Below, in pieces: positions 52,416-64,000 of a stretch of DNA of 64,000 nucleotides; the first letter of the stretch is position 1; each line of letters begins with the position of its first letter. Below the pieces are notes generated by a model, which had not been told where the DNA came from, made no database searches, and saw only the letters and a list, made by a program, of their open reading frames with translations. The position numbers and the translations under genes were made by a program. The stretch is taken from positions 59,938 to 123,937 of the forward strand of contig NZ_JACHOU010000015.1 in assembly GCF_014206975.1 (NCBI RefSeq). The letters run 5' to 3'. Source of the DNA: Aminobacter aganoensis. GTDB taxonomy: Bacteria > Pseudomonadota > Alphaproteobacteria > Rhizobiales > Rhizobiaceae.

Positions 52416-52531
52416 TTCTTCTCCCCGTCCTTACGGGGGAAGATGCCGGCAGGCAGATGAGGGGCGGCGCAAACGGATAAAGATTGCCCCTCACCCTTAC
52501 CCTCTCCCCGTGTAGAACGGGGAGAGGGGGG
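52416..52531. repeat. palindromic intergenic repeats, family C, two units
   Basis: CTTCTCCCCGTCC-TTACGGGGGAAG and CCTCTCCCCG-TGTAGAA-CGGGGAGAGG are joined by the shared middle (GCCGGCAGGCAGATGAGGGG). The pair lies between tex and argG. Confidence 0.8.
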
Positions 52532-52552
52532 CGTCCACGTCGCGCCTGCCGT

Positions 52553-54856
52553 TTACTTCCGCTTCATCGCCTCGAGCAGCGCCGCCCCGAACGCGCCTTG
52601 CTGTTCAGGCTTGTTCTGCGGCGGCTTTGACGAGGCAAACTTCATATCGCGGTTCTTGGCGGGTGCGGCCGAGCGGGGCGCCGGCTCGCCGCCGTCCTTG
52701 CGCATGGTCAGCCCGATGCGCTTGCGCGGAATGTCGACCTCGACGACGCGGACTTTCACCACGTCGCCGGCCTTCACCACCTCATGCGGGTCCTTCACGA
52801 ACTTGTCGGCGAGCTGCGAGACGTGGACGAGGCCGTCCTGGTGCACGCCGATGTCGACGAAGGCACCGAAGGCGGCGACGTTGGTGACGGTGCCTTCGAG
52901 CAGCATGCCCGGCTTCAGATGCTTGATATCGTCGACGCCGTCGGCAAAGGTCGCAGTTTTGAAGCCCGGACGCGGGTCGCGGCCCGGCTTTTCCAGCTCG
53001 GCGATGATGTCGCGCACCGTCGGCAGGCCGAAACGCTCGTCGACGAACACGCGCGGATCGATCGCCTTGAGTGCTGCACTGTCGCCCATCAGCTGGCGCA
53101 GGTCGCGGCCGCAGGACGCCACGATCTTCTTGGCGACACCATAGGCCTCGGGGTGCACCGACGACGCGTCGAGCGGTTCCTTGCCGTCGCGGATGCGCAG
53201 GAAGCCGGCGCATTGCTCGAAGGCGCGCTGGCCGAGCCGCGGCACGGCGAGCAGGTCGCGGCGCGTGGCAAAGGCACCCGAGGCATCGCGATGCGCGACG
53301 ATCGACTCGGCGAGCGACGGGCCGAGGCCTGAGACGCGGGCGAGAAGCGGGGCAGACGCCGTGTTGAGATCGACGCCGACGGCGTTCACCGCGTCTTCCA
53401 CCACCGCCTCCAGCGAACGGCCGAGGCGATACTGGTCGACGTCGTGCTGGTACTGGCCGACGCCGATCGACTTGGGCTCGATCTTGACCAGCTCGGCCAG
53501 CGGGTCCTGCAGGCGCCGCGCGATGGAGACGGCGCCGCGTAGCGACACGTCGAGATTGGGGAACTCGGCCGCGGCCGTGGCCGAGGCCGAATAGACCGAG
53601 GCACCAGCTTCGCTGACGATGACCTTGGTCGGCTTCGGCGCCGGCAGGTCGTTGAGCAAGTCGGCGACCAGCCGCTCGGTCTCGCGGCTGCCGGTGCCGT
53701 TGCCGATGGCGATCAGCTCGACCTTGTGGCGGATGATCAGCCGGGCAAGCTCGGCCTGGGTGCCGCGCACGTCGTTCTTCGGCGGGAAGGGGTAGACGGT
53801 GGTGGTGTCGAGCACCTTGCCGGTGGCGTCGATAATAGCCACCTTGACGCCGGTGCGGATGCCCGGATCGAGGCCCATGGTGGCGCGCGACCCGGCGGGG
53901 GCAGCGAGCAAAAGGTCCTTGAGATTGCGCGAGAAGACGCGGATCGCCTCTTCCTCGGCCGCCTCGCGCAGGTCGCGCATCAGGTCGAGCGACAAGGACA
54001 GCGACAGCTTCACCCGCCAGGTCCAGCCAGCAACCTGCATCAGCCACTGGTCGCCCGGAAGCGTCGCGCCGATCGCATAGGCGGCGGCGATCATGCGCTC
54101 GACCGGCTTGACCGGCGAAGTGTCGTCGGCGTCGATCTCGAGGTCGAGCGACAGCACGTCTTCGTTGCGGCCGCGCAGCATGGCCAGCGCCCGGTGGCTC
54201 GGCACCGAGGCCCAGCGTTCGGAATGATCGAAATAATCCGAGAACTTGGCACCGGCCTCCTGCTTGCCGTCGACGACGCGGGCGCGCATCACCGCGCGCT
54301 CCTTCATGTGCGTGCGCAGGCGACCGAGCAGATCGGCGTTTTCCGAGATGCCTTCGGCGACGATGTCGCGCGCGCCTTCGAGCGCCGCCTTCACGTCGGC
54401 GACTTCGCCAACGACGTAAGGCACGGCCAATTCCGCCGGAGCCTTGGAACGGTCGGCGAGGATGGCCTCGGCCAGCGGTCCGAGCCCGCGCTCCCTGGCG
54501 ATCTCGGCCTTGGTCCGGCGCTTGGGCTTGTAGGGCAGGTAGATGTCTTCCAATTCAGCCTTGGTGGTGACGCTGGCGATGCGGATCGCCAGGTCGTCGG
54601 TCATCTTGCCCTGGCCGGTGATGGATTCGACGATCGCTGCACGCCGCGCTTCAAGCTCGCGCAGATAACCCAGGCGCTCGGAGAGATCGCGCAGTTGGGT
54701 GTCGTCCAGTCCGCCGGTGACTTCCTTGCGGTAGCGCGCGACGAAAGGCACGGTCGCGCCCTCATCGAGCAGTCCGACGGCGGCCACGACCTGCTCGGGC
54801 TTCGCGTTGATCTCGGCTGCGATGATCGCAGCGATTTTCCTGTTGTCGCCAGCCAT
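52553..54856 (-). CDS. tex: Tex, S1-domain RNA-binding transcription accessory protein
   Basis: Tex, 767 aa. The N-terminal helical region starts [19 protein letters not shown]. The YqgF-like domain begins [17 protein letters not shown] (about residue 325). A helix-hairpin-helix pair follows ([27 protein letters not shown], in blocks). A C-terminal S1 domain (about 645-715) is [36 protein letters not shown]. The tail is basic and Pro/Gln-rich ([24 protein letters not shown], in blocks). It binds nucleic acids and is implicated in transcript quality control. ATG 54856 fits the family start. Confidence 0.96.
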   Translation of the reverse strand: MAGDNRKIAAIIAAEINAKPEQVVAAVGLLDEGATVPFVARYRKEVTGGLDDTQLRDLSERLGYLRELEARRAAIVESITGQGKMTDDLAIRIASVTTKAELEDIYLPYKPKRRTKAEIARERGLGPLAEAILADRSKAPAELAVPYVVGEVADVKAALEGARDIVAEGISENADLLGRLRTHMKERAVMRARVVDGKQEAGAKFSDYFDHSERWASVPSHRALAMLRGRNEDVLSLDLEIDADDTSPVKPVERMIAAAYAIGATLPGDQWLMQVAGWTWRVKLSLSLSLDLMRDLREAAEEEAIRVFSRNLKDLLLAAPAGSRATMGLDPGIRTGVKVAIIDATGKVLDTTTVYPFPPKNDVRGTQAELARLIIRHKVELIAIGNGTGSRETERLVADLLNDLPAPKPTKVIVSEAGASVYSASATAAAEFPNLDVSLRGAVSIARRLQDPLAELVKIEPKSIGVGQYQHDVDQYRLGRSLEAVVEDAVNAVGVDLNTASAPLLARVSGLGPSLAESIVAHRDASGAFATRRDLLAVPRLGQRAFEQCAGFLRIRDGKEPLDASSVHPEAYGVAKKIVASCGRDLRQLMGDSAALKAIDPRVFVDERFGLPTVRDIIAELEKPGRDPRPGFKTATFADGVDDIKHLKPGMLLEGTVTNVAAFGAFVDIGVHQDGLVHVSQLADKFVKDPHEVVKAGDVVKVRVVEVDIPRKRIGLTMRKDGGEPAPRSAAPAKNRDMKFASSKPPQNKPEQQGAFGAALLEAMKRK

Positions 54857-55040
54857 GGAATCCTGGTGCCTGTTGAAAGGGGTGTGCGAACATAGTGACT
54901 GCCGGCCAGAACGCCAAACGGGCATTTTCCCGCGCCATCTCAAGCTCCACAGAAAAGCGGCAAGGCTGCGGCAATCGGCGCGGGCAGAGGCAGAAGTTTG
55001 GCGAGCAGGCCCTGACCCACCCGGATATGATGGAAGGATA

Positions 55041-55190
55041 CCCGCACCCCTGACCCCTCCCCACAAGGGGAGGGGGACTGCCGCAACGGCCCCTACCGCT
55101 TCATGCCCTCGTTAAGGCCTGGCCTGCGAAATCGGAGACAGTCGCGGGAAATTCCCCTCCTTGTGGGGAGGGGTTAGGGGTGGTGTAGCC
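55041..55190. repeat. palindromic intergenic repeat, family B, inverted pair
   Basis: Copies at about 55041-55078 (CCCCTCCCCACAAGGGGAGG) and 55151-55190 (CCCCTCCTTGTGGGGAGGGG) face each other. They occupy most of the tex-DUF423 gap of 364 bp; nothing else is recognised in that gap. Confidence 0.8.
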
Positions 55191-55220
55191 ACACGAACAC
55201 AGCGCCTGAAGGAGCAAAAA

Positions 55221-55574
55221 ATGAAATTCGACCGGGTCCTGTTTGCCGCTGGCGCGCTGTTCGGCGCGGCGGGCGTCGCGCTGTCGGCAGCAGCGAGCCA
55301 CGGCGGCAGCACCAATGTCATGACCGCCGCCAACTTCCTGCTGTTCCATGCGCCTGCGCTGATCGCACTGTCCCTGGTGGCAGCCCAGAGCCGCATCCTG
55401 CACATCGGGACGGCCATCCTGCTGCTGGCCGTGCTGCTGTTCGCCGGTGACCTGCTCGCCCGCGACTATCTCGGCCAGCGGCTGTTTCCCTTCGCCGCTC
55501 CCATGGGCGGCACCGGCATGATGCTGGGCTGGCTGATGCTGGCAATCGGCGGGCTGGTGACGCGCAGAGGCTAA
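55221..55574 (+). CDS. DUF423 family membrane protein
   Basis: A 117-aa inner-membrane protein with four hydrophobic helices, matching the DUF423 family: VLFAAGALFGAAGVALSAAASHG, FLLFHAPALIALSLVA, IGTAILLLAVLLFAGDLLARDYLG and the C-terminal FAAPMGGTGMMLGWLMLAIGGL. Function is unknown. AGGAGC precedes ATG 55221. The gene stands alone between two palindromic repeat clusters. Confidence 0.85.
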   Translation: MKFDRVLFAAGALFGAAGVALSAAASHGGSTNVMTAANFLLFHAPALIALSLVAAQSRILHIGTAILLLAVLLFAGDLLARDYLGQRLFPFAAPMGGTGMMLGWLMLAIGGLVTRRG

Positions 55575-55592
55575 TTTTCTTCGGGTTTCGCC

Positions 55593-55757
55593 GCCCCTCA
55601 TCCCCTGCCGGACCTTCTCCCCGTAAGGACGGGGAGAAGGAGAATGGCCGCACCGCCAACGCCCCACTGCCCGCGCCATGGACGGAAAAGGATGAAGCGC
55701 CAACGTCGACGCCTCCCTCTCCCCGTCCTTCACGGGGAGAGGGTAAGCGTGAGGGGC
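55593..55757. repeat. palindromic intergenic repeats, family C, two units
   Basis: CCTTCTCCCCGT-AAGG-ACGGGGAGAAGG (about 55612-55640) and CCCTCTCCCCGT-CCTTC-ACGGGGAGAGGG (about 55715-55743) lie between the convergent DUF423 and regulator genes. Confidence 0.8.
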
Positions 55758-55790
55758 AGCTCAACGCTTGCCGGCCCGCGCAACCGAACT

Positions 55791-57203
55791 TCATCCGATC
55801 CGATACGGAAGCGGATGCCGGACATCCCTGTCGATCACCAGCCGGCGCTTGAGCGGCGGCACGGCGCGCTGCTGGCAATTGGTGCGCTCGCAGATGCGGC
55901 ACGAGATGCCGATCGGGTCGAAGGCCGTCTTGCTGCCGAGCTCCAGCCCGTCGGCATAGACGAAGTCCTGGGCGTAGGCGACCTCGCAGCCGAGCGCGAT
56001 GGCATAGCGCCGATGCGGCGCGTTGAAGCCGCCGCCGCCCTTTGAAATCTCGGTGGCGACGCAGAGATAGCGTGCGCCGTCCGGCGTCTCGGCCAGTTGG
56101 CGGATGATCCGGCCCGGCGTCTCGAAGGCCTGGTGCACGTTCCACAGCGGGCAAGCCGCGCCGAAACGGGCGAACTGCAGCTTGGCGGCGCTGTGGCGCT
56201 TGGTGATGTTGCCGGCGCGGTCGATACGGGCAAAGAAGATCGGCACGCCCTTGTGGCCCGGCCGCTGCAAGGTGCTGAGCCTGTGCGCCACCTGCTCGAT
56301 CGAGGCGCCGAAATGCGCCGCCATCAGCTCCAGGTCATGGCGCAACTCGCCTGCGGCCCGCATGAACGCCTGGTAGGGCAGGGTCAGCGCCCCGGCGAAA
56401 TAGTTGCGCAGGCCCATCTTGCAGATCTCCAGCGCCTCGGCGGTGCGGAAATCGGCCGAACGCGCGATCTGCGCCACCTCGGTCTCCATTTCCATTTCGG
56501 CGACCTGGAAGGCGACCTGGAAGCTGCGGGTGGCGAGCGGCGAGTATGGGTTGAGGAACAGCACCCCCGACTTGGCATCGAAGCGACGGAGCGCATCGTC
56601 ATCGGCGTCGGCACGGGCGATGCGCACGCCGTGCCGGCTGTCCAGATGCTCGGCCAGCGCCGCATAGCTGTCGCGTTCGCCGATGCCGAGTTCGCCGGCC
56701 AGCCGCTCAGCCGCCACGTCGAGGGCATGGATGTAGTTGTCGACGAAATGGAAGAAGTCGCGCACTTCCTCATAGGGCGTCGGTTCGGTCAGGCCGACGC
56801 TCTTGCCCAGCGTGTCGTCGAGGCTCGCCAGCTGCTCCGAATTGCGGCGATAGGCCTGGTGCGCCGAGATCAGCGCCCGGGCAAATCCCGGCGCGTTCTG
56901 CGTCACCAGCTTCAGCTCCTGCAGGTTCGGCGCGTAGTTCTCGAAGATCGGGTCGCTCAGGGCCTCGGTCAGCGCCGACAACAGCCGGTCGCCATCGCCT
57001 TGCGAAATCTCGGCGATGTCGATCTGGAACTTTTCGGCGAGCGCCAGCAGCACCGAGGCCGAGACCGGGCGCTGGTTGTTCTCGATCTGGTTGAGATAGC
57101 TGGTCGAAATGCCGATGCGCTCGGCGAAGCTCGCCTGCGTCGCCTTGTGGGTTTCGCGCAGCTCGCGCACCTTGCGGCCGATGTAGAGTTTGCGTGACGC
57201 CAT
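55791..57203 (-). CDS. pccR: PccR/ScfR-type short-chain acyl transcriptional regulator
   Basis: A 470-aa regulator of the PccR/RamB/PrpR group. An XRE HTH is at about residues 8-62 (TQASFAERIGISTSYLNQIENNQRPVS, in blocks); the central IrrE/M78-like domain (about 190-300) lacks a clear HExxH; and the C-terminal ScfR domain ends with a Cys cluster, GISCRICERTNCQQRAVPP. In relatives it senses short-chain acyl-CoA and controls propionyl-CoA carboxylase. It is divergent from bioY-pccB-pccA-mutase and has a TTTGCAA-type site directly at its start codon, suggesting autoregulation and control of that operon. Confidence 0.9.
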   Translation of the reverse strand: MASRKLYIGRKVRELRETHKATQASFAERIGISTSYLNQIENNQRPVSASVLLALAEKFQIDIAEISQGDGDRLLSALTEALSDPIFENYAPNLQELKLVTQNAPGFARALISAHQAYRRNSEQLASLDDTLGKSVGLTEPTPYEEVRDFFHFVDNYIHALDVAAERLAGELGIGERDSYAALAEHLDSRHGVRIARADADDDALRRFDAKSGVLFLNPYSPLATRSFQVAFQVAEMEMETEVAQIARSADFRTAEALEICKMGLRNYFAGALTLPYQAFMRAAGELRHDLELMAAHFGASIEQVAHRLSTLQRPGHKGVPIFFARIDRAGNITKRHSAAKLQFARFGAACPLWNVHQAFETPGRIIRQLAETPDGARYLCVATEISKGGGGFNAPHRRYAIALGCEVAYAQDFVYADGLELGSKTAFDPIGISCRICERTNCQQRAVPPLKRRLVIDRDVRHPLPYRIG

Positions 57204-57204
57204 G

Positions 57205-57222
57205 TTTGCAATTTCGCAATTT
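57205..57222. promoter_or_regulatory. candidate PccR binding site
   Basis: TTTGCAATTTCGCAATTT contains two half-sites of the TTTGCAA/TTGCAAA type reported for PccR-like regulators. It abuts the regulator's ATG (57203, minus strand) and lies about 150 bp upstream of bioY. Confidence 0.6.
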
Positions 57223-57369
57223 ACAGTTTCTAGATTTGTATATTACGCTTTCGCACACTTTCAACTGTTTTCCTGCGCGCGCCATGGGGCTATTGCGCCA
57301 ACTTCGCTGCTTGCCGCCGACGCGGCGGGGAGCCATTGTTTTTCAACCTCGTCGTGCGGGAGAAAGCTC

Positions 57370-57950
57370 ATGACGCTCTATCAGGCCGTCGCCGACACAA
57401 AGACCAGCCGGCTGACCACAATGGATGTCGTTGCCGTCGTCGCAGGTTCGCTGCTCCTGACGCTGTCGGCAAAGGTCCAGGTTCCGTTCTACCCCGTGCC
57501 GATGACCATGCAGACGCTGGTCGTCATCGGCCTTGGCCTGGCGCTTGGCCCGGTCCGCGGCGCTGCTGCCGTGGCGCTTTATCTCGCCCAGGGTGCACTC
57601 GGGCTCCCGGTCTTCGCCGGTACGCCGGAAAAGGGCATCGGCCTCGCCTACATGATGGGGCCGACCGGCGGTTACCTCGCCGGCTACCTGCCGGCCGCGC
57701 TGCTCGCCGGCTGGCTGGGTCAACGCGGCTGGGACCGCAACGTCTTCACCGCCATGGCCGCTGCATTGCTCGCCGGCGCCGTCATCTACCTGCCCGGCCT
57801 GCTCTGGCTCGGTTCGGTCATTGGGTTCGACAAGCCGGTGCTGGCCTTCGGCCTCACGCCCTTCATCCCGGGCGACATCATGAAGGCCGTGCTTGCTGCC
57901 ATCGCTTTCCCCGCCGCCTGGAAGTGGCTTTCTCGCAAGGGCATGAACTG

Positions 57951-57951
<1 letters not shown>
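57370..57951 (+). CDS. BioY biotin transporter
   Basis: A 193-aa S-component of an ECF-type biotin transporter with six helices. [19 protein letters not shown] is the BioY signature and [32 protein letters not shown] lines the biotin pocket. BioM/BioN are not adjacent; many alphaproteobacterial BioY proteins work alone or with shared energisers. The stop overlaps the pccB ATG by 1 nt (TGATG), so it is coupled to the biotin-dependent carboxylase that needs its cargo. ATG 57370 follows GAGAAAG. Confidence 0.93.
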
Positions 57952-59483
<1,532 letters not shown>

Positions 59484-59494
59484 GCAGGACAAAA

Positions 59495-61498
<2,004 letters not shown>

Positions 61499-61506
61499 GG
61501 TGTGCC

Positions 61507-63648
61507 ATGACTGACCGCCCGACAAAAGACGCCTGGAAAAAGCTCGCCGAGCGCGAGATCAAGGCACCGCCCGACACGCTGACCTGGAACACGCCCGAAG
61601 GCATCGAGGTCAAGCCGCTCTATACGGCCGAAGATCTCGAGGGCGTCGGTCATCTCGGCACGCTGCCTGGTTTCGAGCCGTTCCTGCGCGGCCCGCGCGC
61701 CACCATGTACACCGGCCGGCCCTGGACCATCCGGCAGTATGCCGGCTTCTCCACTGCCGAGGCCTCCAACAACTTCTACCGCAAGGCGCTCGCCGCCGGC
61801 CAGCAAGGCGTGTCGGTCGCCTTCGATCTCGCCACCCACCGCGGCTATGACAGCGACCACCCGCGCGTCGAGGGCGACGTCGGCAAGGCCGGCGTGGCGA
61901 TCGATTCCGTCGAGGACATGAAGATCCTGTTCGACGGCATTCCGCTCGAAAAGATCTCTGTCTCGATGACCATGAACGGCGCAGTGATCCCGATCCTCGC
62001 CAATTTCATCGTCGCCGGCGAGGAACAGGGCGTGCCGCGGGCGCTGCTGTCGGGGACCATCCAGAATGACATCCTCAAGGAGTTCATGGTCCGCAACACC
62101 TACATCTACCCGCCCGAGCCTTCGATGCGCATCGTTGCCGACATCATCGAGTTCACGGCGAAGGAGATGCCGAAGTTCAACTCGATCTCGATCTCCGGCT
62201 ACCACATGCAGGAAGCCGGCTCGACGCTGGTGCAGGAACTCGCCTTCACGCTGGCCGACGGACGCGAATATGTCCGCGCGGCGCTGAAGAAGGGCCTCAA
62301 TGTCGACGACTTCGCCGGGCGCCTGTCCTTCTTCTTCGCCATCGGCATGAACTTCTTCATGGAAGCGGCCAAGCTGCGCGCTGCGCGCCTGCTCTGGTCG
62401 CGCATCATGACCGAATTCGAGCCGAAGAAGTCATCGTCCTTGATGCTGCGCACCCACTGCCAGACCTCCGGCGTGTCGTTGCAGGAGCAGGACCCCTACA
62501 ACAACATCGTCCGCACCGCCTTCGAGGCGATGTCGGCGGCGTTGGGCGGCACGCAGTCGCTGCACACCAACTCGTTCGACGAGGCGATTGCCCTGCCGAC
62601 CGAGTTTTCGGCCCGCATCGCCCGCAACACCCAGCTCATCCTCCAGCACGAGACCGGTGTCACCAAGGTCGTCGATCCGCTCGCCGGCTCCTATTATGTC
62701 GAGGCTCTGACCAACGACCTCGCCGAGAAGGCCTGGGCGCTGATCGAGGAAGTCGAGGCCATGGGCGGCATGACCAAGGCGGTGGCCACCGGCCTGCCCA
62801 AGCGCCTGATCGAGGAGGCGGCGACGCGCAAGCAGGCGGCCATCGACCGCGGCGACGAGGTCATCGTCGGCGTCAACAAGTACCGGCTCGAGCAGGAAGA
62901 CGACATCGATATCCTCGAGATCGACAATTCCGCCGTCCGCCAGGCGCAGATCGCCCGCATCGAGCGCACCCGCAGGCAGCGCGACCCCAGCCGCGTCGAG
63001 GAAGCGCTTGCAGCTCTCGAAAAGGTCGCCCGGTCCGGCGAAGGCAACATCCTGGCCGCAGCCGTCGAGGCCTCCCGTGCCCGTGCCACCGTCGGCGAGA
63101 TTTCGGATGCCATGCGTCGCGCCTTTGGCGACCATGCCGCGATCCCGGAAGTGGTCGGGAACGTCTATGGCAAGGCCTATGACGACGAGCCGGAGTTCCA
63201 GACCCTGGTCTCGCGCCTCGAACAGTTTGCCGGCTCACTGGGCGAGAAGCCGCGCATCATGGTGGCAAAACTCGGCCAGGACGGCCACGACCGCGGCGCC
63301 AAGGTGATCGCGTCGGCCTTCGGCGACATCGGCTTCGAGGTCATCGCCGGACCGCTGTTCCAGACCCCGGGCGAGGCCGCCGATACGGCGATTGTCTCCA
63401 AGGTCCATGTCGTCGGCATGTCGTCGCTGGCGGCCGGCCACAAGACGCTCGCACCACAGCTGGTCGAGGCGCTGAAGGCCAAGGGGGCGGAGAACATCAT
63501 CGTCGTCGTCGGCGGCGTCATCCCGCGCCAGGACTACCAGTACCTGCTCGACCATGGCGTGGCCGCCGTGTTCGGACCGGGCACCAACGTGCTCGACGCG
63601 GCGCGTGCCGTGCTCGACCTGATGGAAGGCAAGCGCCGCAACCAGTAA
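61507..63648 (+). CDS. scpA: methylmalonyl-CoA mutase
   Basis: A single-chain methylmalonyl-CoA mutase, 713 aa, converting (R)-methylmalonyl-CoA to succinyl-CoA with adenosylcobalamin. The TIM-barrel part has [22 protein letters not shown] and [22 protein letters not shown], in blocks. The C-terminal cobalamin domain has [16 protein letters not shown] (DxHxxG; the His is the lower axial ligand) and [10 protein letters not shown]. It completes the propionate-to-succinyl-CoA route with pccAB. A methylmalonyl-CoA epimerase is not in the window. Confidence 0.97.
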   Translation: MTDRPTKDAWKKLAEREIKAPPDTLTWNTPEGIEVKPLYTAEDLEGVGHLGTLPGFEPFLRGPRATMYTGRPWTIRQYAGFSTAEASNNFYRKALAAGQQGVSVAFDLATHRGYDSDHPRVEGDVGKAGVAIDSVEDMKILFDGIPLEKISVSMTMNGAVIPILANFIVAGEEQGVPRALLSGTIQNDILKEFMVRNTYIYPPEPSMRIVADIIEFTAKEMPKFNSISISGYHMQEAGSTLVQELAFTLADGREYVRAALKKGLNVDDFAGRLSFFFAIGMNFFMEAAKLRAARLLWSRIMTEFEPKKSSSLMLRTHCQTSGVSLQEQDPYNNIVRTAFEAMSAALGGTQSLHTNSFDEAIALPTEFSARIARNTQLILQHETGVTKVVDPLAGSYYVEALTNDLAEKAWALIEEVEAMGGMTKAVATGLPKRLIEEAATRKQAAIDRGDEVIVGVNKYRLEQEDDIDILEIDNSAVRQAQIARIERTRRQRDPSRVEEALAALEKVARSGEGNILAAAVEASRARATVGEISDAMRRAFGDHAAIPEVVGNVYGKAYDDEPEFQTLVSRLEQFAGSLGEKPRIMVAKLGQDGHDRGAKVIASAFGDIGFEVIAGPLFQTPGEAADTAIVSKVHVVGMSSLAAGHKTLAPQLVEALKAKGAENIIVVVGGVIPRQDYQYLLDHGVAAVFGPGTNVLDAARAVLDLMEGKRRNQ

Positions 63649-63662
63649 GCGCTGCTCCGAAC

Positions 63663-63690
63663 AAAAAGGCCCGCGCGAGCGGGCCTTTTT
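63663..63690. terminator. bidirectional terminator between the mutase and UDP-glucose dehydrogenase genes
   Basis: AAAAAGGCCCGC-GCGA-GCGGGCCTTTTT is a symmetric stem with A- and U-runs on either side, able to end transcription in both directions between convergent genes. Confidence 0.9.
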
Positions 63691-63700
63691 GTTGGCGATG

Positions 63701-64000
63701 CTATGCCGCCTTGCGGCCGATGGAGACATAATTGAGGCCGTGGCGGGCGACGACGGCCGGGTCGTAGAGGTTGCGGCCGTCGAAGACGACCGGCGTCGAC
63801 AGCTGCTCCCTGATCAGCTCGAAGGACGGCGCCCGGAAGTTCTTCCACTCGGTGGCGATCAGAAGCGCATCCGCCCCGCGCAGCGCCGCCTCCTTGGTGC
63901 CGCACAGCATCAGGTCGTCGCGCTGGCCGAAGATCGTCTGCGCCTCGTTCATCGCCTCGGGATCGTAGGCCTGGACCTTGGCGCCCTCGGCCCACAGCGC
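63701..64000 (-). CDS. ugd: UDP-glucose 6-dehydrogenase, C-terminal part (5' part beyond the window)
   Basis: The C-terminal 99 residues of a UDP-glucose dehydrogenase: AKVQAYDPEAMNEAQTIF, ALRGADALLIATEWKNFRAPSFELI and VVFDGRNLYDPAVVARHGLNYVSIGR are the UDP-binding domain of the family. The frame is open to the window edge, so N-terminal NAD and catalytic Cys domains are missing. The product UDP-glucuronate feeds exopolysaccharide or capsule synthesis. Confidence 0.93.
   Translation of the reverse strand, partial: ALWAEGAKVQAYDPEAMNEAQTIFGQRDDLMLCGTKEAALRGADALLIATEWKNFRAPSFELIREQLSTPVVFDGRNLYDPAVVARHGLNYVSIGRKAA

Overview
The window is chromosomal DNA of a GC-rich alphaproteobacterium, most likely a member of the Hyphomicrobiales near Mesorhizobium, Aminobacter or other Phyllobacteriaceae. 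This rests on gene families recognised by eye (imuA-imuB, ExsE-like exporter, PccR/ScfR regulator, methylmalonyl-CoA pathway, an ffh-chorismate mutase-rpsP run), on regulatory sites of alphaproteobacterial type (a GTTC-N7-GTTC LexA box, a TTGAT-N4-ATCAA FixK/Fnr box), and on three families of short palindromic intergenic repeats. I see no transposase, phage gene, tRNA, rRNA or CRISPR array. The window reads as ordinary chromosome and is cut inside a gene at both ends.

Layout. 1-2.3 kb: SOS mutagenesis genes imuA and imuB behind a LexA box. 2.5-5.3 kb: a zincin-like protein, a CitE-like lyase with a small DUF1737 partner, and a divergent FAD oxidoreductase. 5.3-9.5 kb: repeats, a YcaC hydrolase divergent from a LysR regulator, a VOC protein and a cold-shock protein. 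10-13.1 kb: membrane proteins, one behind a FixK/Fnr box, then a carboxymuconolactone decarboxylase divergent from an ECF41-type sigma factor. 13.2-23.1 kb: a secreted serine hydrolase with an outer-membrane barrel, a BBE-type oxidase, an ArsR/SRPBCC pair, and LysR/MFS/aldo-keto reductase. 23.2-30 kb: a ClC channel, a phospholipase D-like protein and a complete Fe-siderophore ABC importer. 30-39.7 kb: leuD, leuB and asd, interspersed with exported proteins, RidA, a nuclease-fold enzyme, a frameshifted vapB-like antitoxin, a cold-shock/DUF805 fusion and an ABC exporter. 39.8-45.2 kb: a glycosyltransferase-like protein, bestrophin, cupin, rpsP, chorismate mutase and ffh. 45.5-55.6 kb: a PAS-GGDEF-EAL protein, SH3 protein, amine oxidase, lytic transglycosylase, argG and tex. 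55.8-63.6 kb: a propionyl-CoA module (PccR regulator, BioY, pccB, pccA, methylmalonyl-CoA mutase). The 3' part of a UDP-glucose dehydrogenase gene closes the window.

How the genes work together. The last module is self-contained: BioY imports the biotin that the PccA carrier domain needs, PccAB carboxylates propionyl-CoA, and the mutase feeds methylmalonyl-CoA toward succinyl-CoA. The divergent regulator has a TTTGCAA-type site next to its own start codon. asd, leuB, leuD and argG serve amino-acid synthesis.

The most interesting signals are in non-coding DNA. First, asd is preceded by a 44-codon leader ORF whose last 14 codons are packed with Thr and Lys plus a Met, all end products of the Asd pathway, followed by hairpins: a candidate attenuator. 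Second, the ECF41-type sigma gene and its decarboxylase partner share a 62-bp near-symmetric control region with two face-to-face copies of the ECF41 promoter motif. Third, a FixK/Fnr box stands at a class-II-like position before a DUF2189 membrane protein.
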